This document shows, piece by piece, positions 1-7,985 of a stretch of DNA of 37,883 nucleotides. The stretch's first letter is position 1. Each line of letters opens with the position of its first letter. The stretch covers positions 1-37,883 of the IMG/VR virus record IMGVR_UViG_3300035204_002396. One strand, written 5' to 3'. A program made the position numbers and the translations under genes. The stretch is from a virus. The notes under the pieces are model-generated. The model had not been told where the DNA came from. It was given only the letters and a program-made list of their open reading frames with translations, and made no database searches.

Positions 1-446
1 AAGATAAAAACTTAATACGACCATGCTTGGTTAGTCATGCTTCAATAAAAAGAAAAACAACTAATGGAAGATACTGGGTAGAAAAAACGGATAAACACAT
101 AAAAAATCATATTTTTGAACAAGTAAAAACGGGCGATATAAACGAATACTCCTGTATAACTGACATAAGGTATAATCAATATGAAAAAGATGAGGTGTAT
201 TGGCTTAAGGAAGAGTTAAATGGAATATTAATTCATATTTCTCAATTCACTATAGGAGCTAATAAAAGAAAAATATTCGTCCCTCCAGCTAATGAAGAAG
301 AAGCTTCTCAAAACGAAAATTTAAAAGCGGAGGCAGATTATATAATTGAATGTGAAAAATTCGTAGGGAATAGAGAGAAAATAGAAAACATTTACTATTA
401 CTCTGTAATAAAACCATTTTTGAGATTCTTACAAAAAATAAATTGA
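1..446 (+). CDS. Unknown protein, 5'-truncated by the window edge
   Basis: The frame is open from the first bases of the window to the TGA at 444-446, so the true start lies upstream. The TTG at 27 is only the first start-like codon and has no convincing ribosome binding site. About 148 residues are visible. The chain is charged and mixed alpha/beta in character, rich in Lys, Glu, Ile and Tyr, with no transmembrane segment and no motif I recognise. A basic N-terminal stretch (SIKRKTTNGRYW) is followed by an acidic region and a C-terminal helix-like segment. Its stop codon overlaps the -35 box of the promoter for the next gene. I assign no function. Confidence 0.6.
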   Translation, partial: DKNLIRPCLVSHASIKRKTTNGRYWVEKTDKHIKNHIFEQVKTGDINEYSCITDIRYNQYEKDEVYWLKEELNGILIHISQFTIGANKRKIFVPPANEEEASQNENLKAEADYIIECEKFVGNREKIENIYYYSVIKPFLRFLQKIN

Positions 447-471
447 CAAGCCTAAAAAATATATATATCCT
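443..471 (+). promoter_or_regulatory. Sigma70-type promoter with predicted start site next to the ATG at 480
   Basis: TTGACA (443-448) is a perfect -35 box. A 17-base spacer leads to TATCCT (466-471), which matches four of six -10 positions. The usual initiation distance puts +1 at about 478-480, on or next to the ATG at 480, so the mRNA would be leaderless or nearly so. No Shine-Dalgarno sequence precedes the ATG. The same layout recurs at 8282, 25128 and 29959. Confidence 0.55.
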
Positions 472-479
472 GTTTACTC

Positions 480-779
480 ATGAGTGATACCAAACAAAAC
501 GAAAACAAGGGCGATTGGAAAAATCGCGAAGTCGGTGCTCTATGGCTTAGGACTAGCGCTGCTGGTACTAAATATCTTTCAGGTCATGTAACTCTCGGTG
601 GAGAAGATGAGTTGGAAGAGAACAAGGAAAGGGTGGTTGTTTTTTCTAACAAAGACAAGAAAAACGACAAGGCTCCAGACTATAGAATGTATAGGTCTAC
701 GCCCCCCCAAGAAAAAGCCGCTTCTTCCGACGAGAAAGAAGTGTCTGATGAAACTGAAGATGATCTAGACGTTCTTTAA
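480..779 (+). CDS. Small DUF736-like protein
   Basis: A 99-residue hydrophilic protein. Residues about 15-70 resemble the small phage/plasmid DUF736 type: a short beta-rich segment with GALWLR, a Gly-Thr-Lys-Tyr turn, a VVVFSNKDKK strand-loop and a closing KAPDYRMYRS that matches the typical N-x-PDYRV ending of DUF736. The last 30 residues are acidic and low complexity (SDEKEVSDETEDDLDVL), a type of tail also seen on single-stranded DNA-binding proteins, but no nucleic-acid-binding role can be proven. It starts with ATG directly below a TTGACA promoter and has no Shine-Dalgarno sequence. The next gene begins one base after its stop. The family assignment rests on recalled motif similarity only. 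Confidence 0.7.
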   Translation: MSDTKQNENKGDWKNREVGALWLRTSAAGTKYLSGHVTLGGEDELEENKERVVVFSNKDKKNDKAPDYRMYRSTPPQEKAASSDEKEVSDETEDDLDVL

Positions 780-780
780 C

Positions 781-1866
781 GTGAAATTCTCAGTTAATCT
801 ACCGATTAATCAAGTCTCTTTTGGGCAAGTCTCGTGCTTGCTCATGAGAGGTTTTTTTAAAAGAAAAATCTTTCCCCATTTATTTAGTATATCTAACCCT
901 ATAGATGTTAATGCTCAAAGTAATGATGAAGATTTTTATAAAAATATACAAAAATGCGCTCAAAAATCTTACGCAGAGCACTCTAGAGATATCCCCACAT
1001 TAAAGCTCTGGCATTTCAATGGAGGTTTGGAATCTTTTTCTAAACACCATTCTTTATTAACTTTCTACGAGCTCGATCAGCCTACGGAAATAGAACTAAA
1101 TGTAGCTAAAAATTGCGATAATTTAATTTTCACAAGTCACTATGCTCAAAAAATATTTAAAGACTTAGGGGTTGACAGCAAGGTGATTCCTTTAGCGTTC
1201 GATTCGTACCACTTTAAGAATATAGACAAAAAATACTTTAACGATGATAGGATTGTTTTTAATCTTTGCGGTAAATTCGAAAAAAGAAAGCATCACGCAA
1301 AAATTATAAAAGCGTGGGCTAAGAAATTTGGAAATAACAAAAAATATTTCCTTCAATGCAGTATTTACAATCAACATCTAAACGAAGAACAAAATAAATC
1401 TCTTTTTCAACAAACTCTCGAAGGGAAAGAGTATTTCAACATACAATTTTTAGGATATTTACCTACAAATGTTATGTATAACGACTACCTTAACTCTTCT
1501 AGTATAGTTATAGGTATGTCTGGAGGCGAAGGCTGGGGGCTCCCAGAATTTCATTCTGTAGGCTTGGGAAAACACGCGGTAATTCTAGATGCTTCTGGTT
1601 ATAAAGAGTGGGCTAACGAAGATAACTCTGTATTAGTAAAACCTTCTGGAAAAATAGAAGTATATGATGGGATGTTTTTTAATAAAGGTCAGCCGTTTAA
1701 CCAAGGAAATATATTTGACTTTAATGAAGACGAATTCATTGCTGGATGCGAAAAAGCTATTGAAAAATATGAATCTAATCCCATCAATGAAGAGGGTAAA
1801 AAAATTCAAAAAGACTTTACTATTGACAAAACTATAGATAAACTTCTTGAAATAATGGAATCTTGA
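781..1866 (+). CDS. GT-B glycosyltransferase, GT4-like
   Basis: A 361-residue probable sugar transferase using a nucleotide-sugar donor in the cytoplasm. The C-terminal half has the GT4 signature: GKFEKRK (about 164-170), where basic residues usually contact the donor phosphates, then GEGWGLPEFHSVGLG (about 249-263), the E-x7-E-like donor site, then an ASGYKEW segment. The N-terminal Rossmann-like half includes LWHFNGG and LTFYELDQP, common in phage and giant-virus members. The start is GTG at 781, one base after the preceding stop, so translation is probably coupled. Its TGA overlaps the next ATG (TGATG). Donor and acceptor are not predictable. Confidence 0.85.
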   Translation: MKFSVNLPINQVSFGQVSCLLMRGFFKRKIFPHLFSISNPIDVNAQSNDEDFYKNIQKCAQKSYAEHSRDIPTLKLWHFNGGLESFSKHHSLLTFYELDQPTEIELNVAKNCDNLIFTSHYAQKIFKDLGVDSKVIPLAFDSYHFKNIDKKYFNDDRIVFNLCGKFEKRKHHAKIIKAWAKKFGNNKKYFLQCSIYNQHLNEEQNKSLFQQTLEGKEYFNIQFLGYLPTNVMYNDYLNSSSIVIGMSGGEGWGLPEFHSVGLGKHAVILDASGYKEWANEDNSVLVKPSGKIEVYDGMFFNKGQPFNQGNIFDFNEDEFIAGCEKAIEKYESNPINEEGKKIQKDFTIDKTIDKLLEIMES

Positions 1867-2222
1867 TGCCTGTATATATATTCCAACACCCAACAACTCA
1901 AGAAGTCTTAGAACTTGTTCAAAAAATAGCTGATCCTCACGAATATGTTGATGAAAAAGGCGTAAAGTGGGATCGTGTATTCACGGTTCCTCACGCTAGT
2001 GTCCCTATGTTGGGCACGATTGACCCTAATTCCGCACAAGACTTCACTTATAAAACTGGAAAAAGCTCTGGTACAGTAGGCGACCTTTGGGACATGTCCA
2101 AAGAACTAAGCGATAAAAGAAAAGCTCAAAGTGATGACGGTGTAGACCCCGTAAAAAAACAGAATTTTAAAAACTACTCTAAAAAAAGAAAGGGGATGAA
2201 GCATCCCAAAGATAAATCATGA
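1866..2222 (+). CDS. Small FmdB-like phage protein
   Basis: 118 residues from the ATG at 1866, which overlaps the previous stop. A TTG three bases earlier is in frame but less likely. The opening MPVYIFQHPTTQEVLELVQKI matches in layout the small FmdB-like proteins common in marine phages (MPxYxF, a degenerate zinc-ribbon region, then 'PHEY..W.R.FTVPHASV'). The Cys pairs of true FmdB zinc ribbons are absent, so metal binding is unlikely. The C-terminal half is basic (KKQNFKNYSKKRKGMKHPKDK) and could bind nucleic acid or a structural partner. The role of this group is not known to me. Overlaps the next gene by ATGA. Confidence 0.7.
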   Translation: MPVYIFQHPTTQEVLELVQKIADPHEYVDEKGVKWDRVFTVPHASVPMLGTIDPNSAQDFTYKTGKSSGTVGDLWDMSKELSDKRKAQSDDGVDPVKKQNFKNYSKKRKGMKHPKDKS

Positions 2223-3484
2223 AATTTTCCCTTTTCACTCCCTCTCATAATTTAAAAAGAATTGATCGCACCATAGAAAGCGTAAAAAATCAGTCCTTTA
2301 AAGATTTTGAATGGATTATTTGTTTAAATAACGAAGCTGTAAATCATAAAGAAGAATTAATAAATAAATTAAATAAAGCTGGTATTGATCACAAAATATT
2401 AACTTGGAGTGGAGCTACAGATAAAATAGGAGCACTAAAAAAAGAATGCTGCAAGAACGCTTCTGGTGAATTTTTAGTAGAATTAGATCATGATGATGAA
2501 TTATCTTCCGATTGTCTGGAAGAAATAAACATAGCAGATATTAATAATCAAGCCGACTTTTACTACTCAGACGATATAGATATAGTAGAAGAGACGGGAG
2601 AATCAATCGCTCCTTATCCAGAAAGCAATGGCTGGAGATACTATAAATGCCCCAAAACCGGACATGTCGCTAGCAAAGCTTTTGAACCCGACCCTTTAAC
2701 TTTTGGATACATTTGGTTTGCTCCCAACCACGTTAGAGTATGGAAAAAAAGTTTTTACGATAAAATTGGCGGTCACAATGAGGCGATGGACGTTTTAGAT
2801 GATCACGAATTGTTGCTTCGTACTTATATAAACGGAAGCACTGTTCATATTTCAAAGCCTTTATATATTTACTGGCGTCATAACGAAAACACTTGTTACG
2901 GAGAAAAAAATGAAAAAATTCAAATCTTAACGCAAGAACTACATGACAAATATATCGAAGATTTATGTATTAAATGGAGCGATTTAAATAATCTAAAAAA
3001 AGTAGATTTATGTTGCCACGAAAATCCTCTAGAGAATTTCATTGGAGTTGACGCTTACCCTTATCCAAAAGTTGACGTAGTTTATGATTTAAACAAACCC
3101 TATTGGCCATTCGAAGACGGTAGTGTTGGGGTATTCAGAATGCAAGACGCTTTAGAACATTTGAAAGACCCTATACAGACAATGAAGGAACTATATAGAT
3201 GCTTGGCTCCTCATGGTTGGGTTTTAATTGAAGTACCCAATACTGACGGGAGAGGAGCTTTCCAAGACCCAACCCACGTTACATTTTGGAATAGTAACAG
3301 TTTTTGGTATTACACTAAAGCTCAACAAGCTCAATTTATTAATACTCCGGTTAAATTTCAATTAAATAGAATAGCTAATTATTACCCTAGTGAATGGCAT
3401 AAAATGCATTTAATTGAATACACAAAGGCTCATCTAGTAAAATTGCAAGACGAAATAATCCCCCCCGGTGGTAGAGAGATTTAA
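2219..3484 (+). CDS. GT2 glycosyltransferase fused to a SAM methyltransferase
   Basis: 421 residues with two enzyme domains. Residues about 1-230 are a GT-A family 2 transferase: FSLFTPSHN and SVKNQSFKDFEWI at the N-terminus, the metal/nucleotide DHDDE at 90-94, and a 'VLDDHELLLRTY' acceptor-side motif near 192-203. Residues about 255-421 resemble a Methyltransf_11-type class I methyltransferase: FIGVDAYPYPKVDVVYDL (274-291), DALEHLKDPIQTMKELYRCLAPHGWVLIEVPN around 310-341, then DPTHVTFW. One protein could add and methylate a sugar. Preceded by an ATGA overlap and followed by a 103-base gap that ends this gene group. The fusion reading needs no frameshift. Confidence 0.85.
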   Translation: MKFSLFTPSHNLKRIDRTIESVKNQSFKDFEWIICLNNEAVNHKEELINKLNKAGIDHKILTWSGATDKIGALKKECCKNASGEFLVELDHDDELSSDCLEEINIADINNQADFYYSDDIDIVEETGESIAPYPESNGWRYYKCPKTGHVASKAFEPDPLTFGYIWFAPNHVRVWKKSFYDKIGGHNEAMDVLDDHELLLRTYINGSTVHISKPLYIYWRHNENTCYGEKNEKIQILTQELHDKYIEDLCIKWSDLNNLKKVDLCCHENPLENFIGVDAYPYPKVDVVYDLNKPYWPFEDGSVGVFRMQDALEHLKDPIQTMKELYRCLAPHGWVLIEVPNTDGRGAFQDPTHVTFWNSNSFWYYTKAQQAQFINTPVKFQLNRIANYYPSEWHKMHLIEYTKAHLVKLQDEIIPPGGREI

Positions 3485-3504
3485 CCCTCTTACACTTTAT
3501 TTTT

Positions 3505-3540
3505 CTCTTAAAAAGTATTTTAACGTTACGAGAGTTTTTT
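3505..3540 (+). terminator. Weak terminator-like hairpin with T-run
   Basis: TTAAAA (3508-3513) pairs with TTTTAA (3518-3523) around an AGTA loop, and CTCT (3505-3508) can pair with AGAG (3531-3534) immediately before six Ts (3535-3540). The stem is AT-rich and interrupted, so termination would be partial. The position, between the glycosyltransferase group and nrdA, fits an operon boundary. Confidence 0.35.
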
Positions 3541-3545
3541 CTTTA

Positions 3546-3573
3546 TTTAGAATAAAAAATATGTAAATATAAT
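3546..3573 (+). promoter_or_regulatory. Promoter for nrdA
   Basis: A perfect TATAAT (3568-3573) is preceded at 16 bases by TTTAGA (3546-3551), four of six matches to TTGACA. The predicted start near 3580 leaves about eight untranslated bases before the ATG at 3588, with no Shine-Dalgarno sequence. Confidence 0.5.
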
Positions 3574-3587
3574 AGGCAGTATAACAA

Positions 3588-6035
3588 ATGAAATCTTCAA
3601 ATTTACAGGTTAAAAAAAGAAATGGAAGACTAGAAAAGTTAGATATCTCAAAAATCAATAGATGCGCGGAAAGAGCTTGCGAAGATTTAGAGAACGTTTC
3701 TGCAAGCGAAGTAGTGCTCGACGCTCACGTACAACTTTATGATAAAATCACCACTACCGAGATAGATCAAGCTTTAATTATGTCGGCTCGACAAAAAATG
3801 GAAAAAGAGCCTAATTATTCTTATGTAGCCGCTCGTCTCCTTTTGGGAAACATTCATAAAGAAGTTTTCGGTTTTAGTGTAGACAAAGACGCTTTTGATC
3901 ACCAATACAGACTTTCTTTCGTAAAAAATATAAAACTTTTAGTAAAGGAAGGTATTTTAGATGAAAGATTATTAGAGTTTGATTTAAAAAAGCTCGCTGA
4001 ATCTTTGGACTTGAACAGAGACTTTAAATTTAAATACCTTGGATTACAAATTCTACACGACAGATACTTCCACAAAGTTAACCACAGAAGGCTTGAGTCT
4101 CCTCAATCATTTTGGATGAGAGTAGCTATGGGGCTTGCTCTCAATGAGAAAGATAAAAATGAAAAAGCTATTGAGTTCTACGATACAATTTCTAAATTTT
4201 TGCTTTGTTGTTCTACTCCTACTTTGTTTAATAGTGGTAGTTCTCATAGTCAGCTTTCCAGTTGTTATCTTAATACTTTTGATGATTCTATCGACGGCAT
4301 TTTCGACGGCGCTTGGCAGGAAGCTAGAAAATCGAAATATGCTGGAGGATTAGGCTTTGATGTTTCTAATTTTAGATCGGCTGGTTCTCACATTAAAGGT
4401 ACTAACGGTACATCAAGTGGTCTTGTGCCGTGGCTTAAAATCTACAACGATCTTTTAGTAGCCGTTAATCAAGGGGGCAAACGTCCGGGTGCTGGATGCG
4501 CTTATTTAGAACCTTGGCATTTAGATATAGAAGATTTTCTTGATTTGAAAAAGAATACAGGGGATGAACGCCGTCGTTGTCATGATCTAAATACAGCTAA
4601 CTGGATACCTAATTTATTTTTAGAGAAAGTCGCTAAAAATGAAGATTGGTATTTATTCTCCCCTTCCGATGTTAGGGATTTGCATGAAATTTATGGCGAT
4701 AAATTTGATAAAAAATACAAAAAATACTGCAAGATGGCTGACAACGGGGAAATAGATAATTTTAAAATTATTAAAGCTAAAGACTTGTGGAAAAAAATGC
4801 TTAGAGTTCTATTTGAAACTGGCCATCCTTGGATGACATTCAAAGACAATGCTAATTTACGTTATTCTAATTCTCATGAAGGAGTAATTCATAGCTCTAA
4901 TTTATGCACAGAAATATTTTTACATACTAAGCCTTCTAGATTTAACGAGGGTGAAAAAAGCGAAATTGGTGAAACGGCTGTCTGCAATTTAAGTTCGGTA
5001 AATTTAAAAGAACATTTAAAAGAAGATAATTCTATAGATTACGACACTTTAAGTAAAACTATCGCCGTTCAAATGAGAATGTTGGACAACGTTATCGATT
5101 TAAATTTTTACCCTACTGCCGAAGCTAAAAAATCTAACTTAAATCATAGACCAGTGGGCGCGGGATCAATGGGGTGGCATGATGTTATTCACGCTTATGA
5201 ATTAGATTACTCTTCTGAAGAGGCTGTTAAACTAAGTGATGAATTATATGAATTTATTTCTTATCATTGCATATTAAACTCCAGCAAAATAGCCAAAGAA
5301 AAGGGGAGCTATCCTACATATACTGGTTCGTTATGGGATCAAGATATTTTACCTATTGATACTTATAAAAATTTAATGGCATATATGGAGCAGAAACCAA
5401 TCTCTCATAGAGGTAAAAAATACGCCCCAGAAGTAAACTGGAAGACTGTAAGAACACACATAAAAGAAAGTGGTATTCGTAATAGCAACACGATGGCTAT
5501 TGCTCCCACGGCGACTATCTCTTATATACAAGGATGTTCTCCGTCTATCGATCCTGATTTCTCTACTTTTTTTGTTTATGAAAATAAAAGTGGAAACTTA
5601 TTTATAACTAATGAATGGTTTGTTGCAGAATGTAAAAAAAGGGGCGTATGGACACCTCAGTTCGTAGAAGCTCTTAAAGCTGTAGATGGAGACGTTGCTT
5701 TACTTAGTGACGAAATAATTCCCGAAGATTTAAAAAATAATTATAAAACAGCGTTTGATCAAGATCAGTTTAAATTAGTTGATTGCGCTGCTGCTAGACA
5801 AAAGTGGATTGACATGGGACAATCTTTAAACTTGTTCAATAACTCGACCTCTTTAAAACACTTAAATGATTTATATTTTCACGCAAAAGATAGAGGTCTT
5901 AAAAGTACTTATTATTTAAGGAATAAATCTGCAAGTAAAATTGAAAAATCTACAGGAATTAATACTCAGAACTCTAGTGGAGAATCCGCTTCAGCCTGTT
6001 CAATTTTAGACCCTTCTTGTGAAAGTTGTCAATAA
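3588..6035 (+). CDS. nrdA: Ribonucleotide reductase class I, large (alpha) subunit
   Basis: 815 residues; reduces ribonucleoside diphosphates to deoxy forms for phage DNA synthesis. An ATP-cone occupies about 6-95, opening with VKKRNGRLEKLDISKI. Active-site residues are visible: Cys226 (QLSSCYL), Asn438-Cys440-Glu442 (SNLCTEIFL), Cys466 (AVCNLSSVNL), the paired tyrosines of the radical path (STYYLRNK, near 780) and a C-terminal redox tail CESC at 811-814. Further family blocks are GGLGFDVSNFRS, GGKRPGAGCAYLEPWHLDIEDFLDLKKNTG and NSNTMAIAPTATISYIQG. The length fits the family. It has its own promoter and is followed at once by nrdB. The presence of the ATP-cone suggests allosteric activity control is kept, unlike some phage enzymes. 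Confidence 0.97.
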   Translation: MKSSNLQVKKRNGRLEKLDISKINRCAERACEDLENVSASEVVLDAHVQLYDKITTTEIDQALIMSARQKMEKEPNYSYVAARLLLGNIHKEVFGFSVDKDAFDHQYRLSFVKNIKLLVKEGILDERLLEFDLKKLAESLDLNRDFKFKYLGLQILHDRYFHKVNHRRLESPQSFWMRVAMGLALNEKDKNEKAIEFYDTISKFLLCCSTPTLFNSGSSHSQLSSCYLNTFDDSIDGIFDGAWQEARKSKYAGGLGFDVSNFRSAGSHIKGTNGTSSGLVPWLKIYNDLLVAVNQGGKRPGAGCAYLEPWHLDIEDFLDLKKNTGDERRRCHDLNTANWIPNLFLEKVAKNEDWYLFSPSDVRDLHEIYGDKFDKKYKKYCKMADNGEIDNFKIIKAKDLWKKMLRVLFETGHPWMTFKDNANLRYSNSHEGVIHSSNLCTEIFLHTKPSRFNEGEKSEIGETAVCNLSSVNLKEHLKEDNSIDYDTLSKTIAVQMRMLDNVIDLNFYPTAEAKKSNLNHRPVGAGSMGWHDVIHAYELDYSSEEAVKLSDELYEFISYHCILNSSKIAKEKGSYPTYTGSLWDQDILPIDTYKNLMAYMEQKPISHRGKKYAPEVNWKTVRTHIKESGIRNSNTMAIAPTATISYIQGCSPSIDPDFSTFFVYENKSGNLFITNEWFVAECKKRGVWTPQFVEALKAVDGDVALLSDEIIPEDLKNNYKTAFDQDQFKLVDCAAARQKWIDMGQSLNLFNNSTSLKHLNDLYFHAKDRGLKSTYYLRNKSASKIEKSTGINTQNSSGESASACSILDPSCESCQ

Positions 6036-6040
6036 ACCAA

Positions 6041-6052
6041 AGGAGAAAAATG
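6041..6052 (+). promoter_or_regulatory. Strong Shine-Dalgarno fixing the nrdB start
   Basis: AGGAG (6041-6045) lies four bases before ATG 6050-6052. This decides the start against an in-frame TTG at 6026. It is one of the few clear ribosome binding sites in the window. Confidence 0.75.
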
Positions 6053-7060
6053 AATAAGGATGGATTATTATTGGGAGAAGAAATAGCGGGGGTTAATCAA
6101 ATCTTGCCACATAAACACCCTGCTGTATGGGACATGTTTATTAAAGGCGTGGCTAATAATTGGTCGCCATCTGAGATAAATATGTCCGACGATGTGGATC
6201 AATGGAAGAATGATGGATTAACTAAAGATGAAAAATTACTCGTAAAAAGATGTCTTGGTTTTTTTGCTGGAAGCGAGTCTCTGGTTGGTAATAATTTACT
6301 TCTTACTGTTGCGAGATGGGTAACTGATCCTGAATGTCGTCAATATATCCTCAGACAAGCTTATGAAGAATCATTACATAACTGGACCGTAGTAACATGC
6401 TGTGATTCGTATTCACTTAAGGTCGCTGATGTTTATGAAGCTTATATTAACATTCCTTCCATAAAAGCTAAAGACGATTTTCTAATGGAAATCACTACAG
6501 ACGTGAACAGGCAAGATTTTTCCACTAAAACTGCAGAAGGAAAAAGAGAGTTTCTGAGAAATTTAATTAGTTACTATATAGTATGCGAAGGAACTTTTTT
6601 CTTTAGTGGATTTGCTATGCTGCTCGCTCTAGGAAGACAAAATAAATTACCGGGACTTTCTGATCAAATTAGATATACCTTAAGAGACGAAAGTTTGCAT
6701 ATTAAATTTGGCACTTATTTAATCAATACTATAAAAGAACAATATCCTTCTGTCTGGACAAAGAAATTTGAACAAGAAACCACTAATCATATTAAAAAAG
6801 CGGTTGAACTTGAGATAGCTTACGCTCATGACGTTCTTCCAAGGGGGATATTGGGGCTCAACGCTAAAATGTTTGTAGACTACATGCAATATATAGGCAA
6901 TAGAAGACTCGAAGGGATAGGGATAGATTTCAGATTCGATAGCGACGAAAATCCGTTCCCGTGGTTATCCGAAGTGGTAGATACTGGAGCTATGACTAAT
7001 TTTTTTGAAAGAAAAGTAAAAGACTATCAAAACTCAGGAGTATTAGAAGATGATTTTTAA
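6050..7060 (+). CDS. nrdB: Ribonucleotide reductase class I, small (beta) subunit without the radical tyrosine
   Basis: 336 residues from the ATG with AGGAG. It is a ferritin-like diiron/dimanganese subunit that should generate the radical for NrdA. Metal ligands are visible: Glu76 (SESLVGNN; Asp84 in E. coli), Glu107 and His110 (EESLH), Glu180 (CEGTFFF), Glu214 and His217 (RDESLH). The radical tyrosine position, four residues after His110, is Val114 (EESLHNWTV) and not Tyr. The Asp-to-Glu change plus loss of Tyr is the pattern of class Ic, known from the Chlamydia enzyme, which has Phe there and uses a Mn/Fe centre. Trp38 (NNWSP) and a C-terminal Tyr (KDYQNSG) for electron transfer are kept, so the protein is probably active. 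The class Ic reading is inference from residues. Confidence 0.95.
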   Translation: MNKDGLLLGEEIAGVNQILPHKHPAVWDMFIKGVANNWSPSEINMSDDVDQWKNDGLTKDEKLLVKRCLGFFAGSESLVGNNLLLTVARWVTDPECRQYILRQAYEESLHNWTVVTCCDSYSLKVADVYEAYINIPSIKAKDDFLMEITTDVNRQDFSTKTAEGKREFLRNLISYYIVCEGTFFFSGFAMLLALGRQNKLPGLSDQIRYTLRDESLHIKFGTYLINTIKEQYPSVWTKKFEQETTNHIKKAVELEIAYAHDVLPRGILGLNAKMFVDYMQYIGNRRLEGIGIDFRFDSDENPFPWLSEVVDTGAMTNFFERKVKDYQNSGVLEDDF

Positions 7061-7280
7061 TCCAAGCGATCCAAGTAATCAAGGCAATCAGAGCTATCAA
7101 CTCGAAACCCCTTCGTGCTGGAAATGTGATACATCGGAATGCGAAGAGTATTATTATGGACTCAAAGATGATGCAGAAACATTTTGTGCGGCCAATTGTG
7201 GCGGTAGCCCTTATGTAAAAATCATTGACTGTCCACAAGGTCCACAAGGGGAACGTGGAGAACAAGGATACAGAGGGTAG
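7050..7280 (+). CDS. Short cysteine-domain protein with a collagen-like stub
   Basis: 76 residues. AGGAG at 7036-7040 precedes ATG 7050, which overlaps the end of nrdB by 11 bases. After a Ser/Gln-rich lead comes a small Cys domain: ETPSCWKC, a variable loop, AETFCAANC and ending IIDCPQGPQG, then only a few Gly-X-Y triplets (GERGEQGYRG) before TAG. The same layout, ETPQCWEC...C...CLQGPTG, occurs inside the long collagen-like protein on the other strand at 36920-37078. It could be a small complete protein, or the 5' stub of a larger collagen-like gene cut when the minus-strand methyltransferase arrived at 7281. The domain is extracellular-looking (paired cysteines). Confidence 0.6.
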   Translation: MIFNPSDPSNQGNQSYQLETPSCWKCDTSECEEYYYGLKDDAETFCAANCGGSPYVKIIDCPQGPQGERGEQGYRG

Positions 7281-7916
7281 CTATTTTTCTAGCACTAATA
7301 TTTGAGCATGAAAATGAAAGGCTCTCCAATCACTTCGTCTACCATCTAACTCTTTTATTAGATCAAACATCATTTTGTTAAAAGCGGGGCGACTTACGGA
7401 ATTATCTGCTTGAAGATTTTTATTCTGGCTCATTCCGGGCCATGATAAAACGTTGTGATCGTTTAAATTTATATAGCTATTAGCTAAATCCTCTATAATA
7501 TAAAAATTTTCAACATATTTATTTAATACATTAAAACTTTTCATAATCATAGTATTTATATGGCTTCCATCATCTAAAATAACTTTAAAAGATTTATATT
7601 TTTCTATTATTTCATTAAGAAACTCTTCATCCTCTTGAGAGCCTATTTCAATGTTAATATTGTCGCGTCCTTTTTCTACATCTTTGCAGCTTGGGTCTAT
7701 ATCGAGCCCTATTATAGTAGCGTTAGGAAAATAATCACTCCACATACGCATGGACGCTCCATCTCTAACCCCTATTTCTAGAAAATTAAAGGCTTCTTGT
7801 CTAAAGGATTTCACATATTCATGATAGATATCTAAATAATTTTGGTCTTTAAATGTGTGACCAGAATCGCCCTTATCAGTGCCATATTTAGCGCCTATAG
7901 CGTTTAGTTTTTTCAT
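7281..7916 (-). CDS. SAM-dependent methyltransferase, macrocin O-methyltransferase-like
   Basis: 211 residues on the minus strand in an otherwise plus-strand region. It begins AKYGTDKGDSGHTF and continues FNFLEIGVRDGASMRMWSDYFP (about 44-64), the SAM-binding loop, then IIGLDIDPSC, and IGSQEDEEFL with VILDDGSHI at 112-120. These blocks match the cephalosporin hydroxylase / demethylmacrocin O-methyltransferase-like group often found near sugar genes; sugar O-methylation is likely but the substrate is unknown. The ATG (complement of 7914-7916) follows GAGAG, and an extended -10 lies at 7928-7936. Its stop abuts the stop of the short collagen-like gene, so the two converge. It looks like an independently acquired cassette. 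Confidence 0.85.
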   Translation of the reverse strand: MKKLNAIGAKYGTDKGDSGHTFKDQNYLDIYHEYVKSFRQEAFNFLEIGVRDGASMRMWSDYFPNATIIGLDIDPSCKDVEKGRDNINIEIGSQEDEEFLNEIIEKYKSFKVILDDGSHINTMIMKSFNVLNKYVENFYIIEDLANSYINLNDHNVLSWPGMSQNKNLQADNSVSRPAFNKMMFDLIKELDGRRSDWRAFHFHAQILVLEK

Positions 7917-7927
7917 CTCTCAAGGAG

Positions 7928-7936
7928 AATATATCA
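7928..7936 (-). promoter_or_regulatory. Extended -10 promoter for the minus-strand methyltransferase
   Basis: On the minus strand TGA-TATATT reads as an extended -10 (TGn plus five of six matches to TATAAT). There is no good -35. The start site would fall about five bases before the ATG, again giving a very short leader. Confidence 0.35.
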
Positions 7937-7985
7937 TAAAAATAAAAAAAATATACTTTTTGTTTTTTGAAGTGTAAATATTTAT

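Noticed and set aside
4135-4353. Hydrophobic open frame inside nrdA
   Set aside because: It lies in another frame of a well-conserved gene and has no start signal.
6026-6049. TTG 6026 as nrdB start
   Set aside because: The AGGAG is four bases before ATG 6050 and would be inside the gene with the TTG start.
7967-7985. Promoter for the 7986 gene
   Set aside because: Only loose AT-rich matches; no paired -35 and -10 at acceptable spacing.
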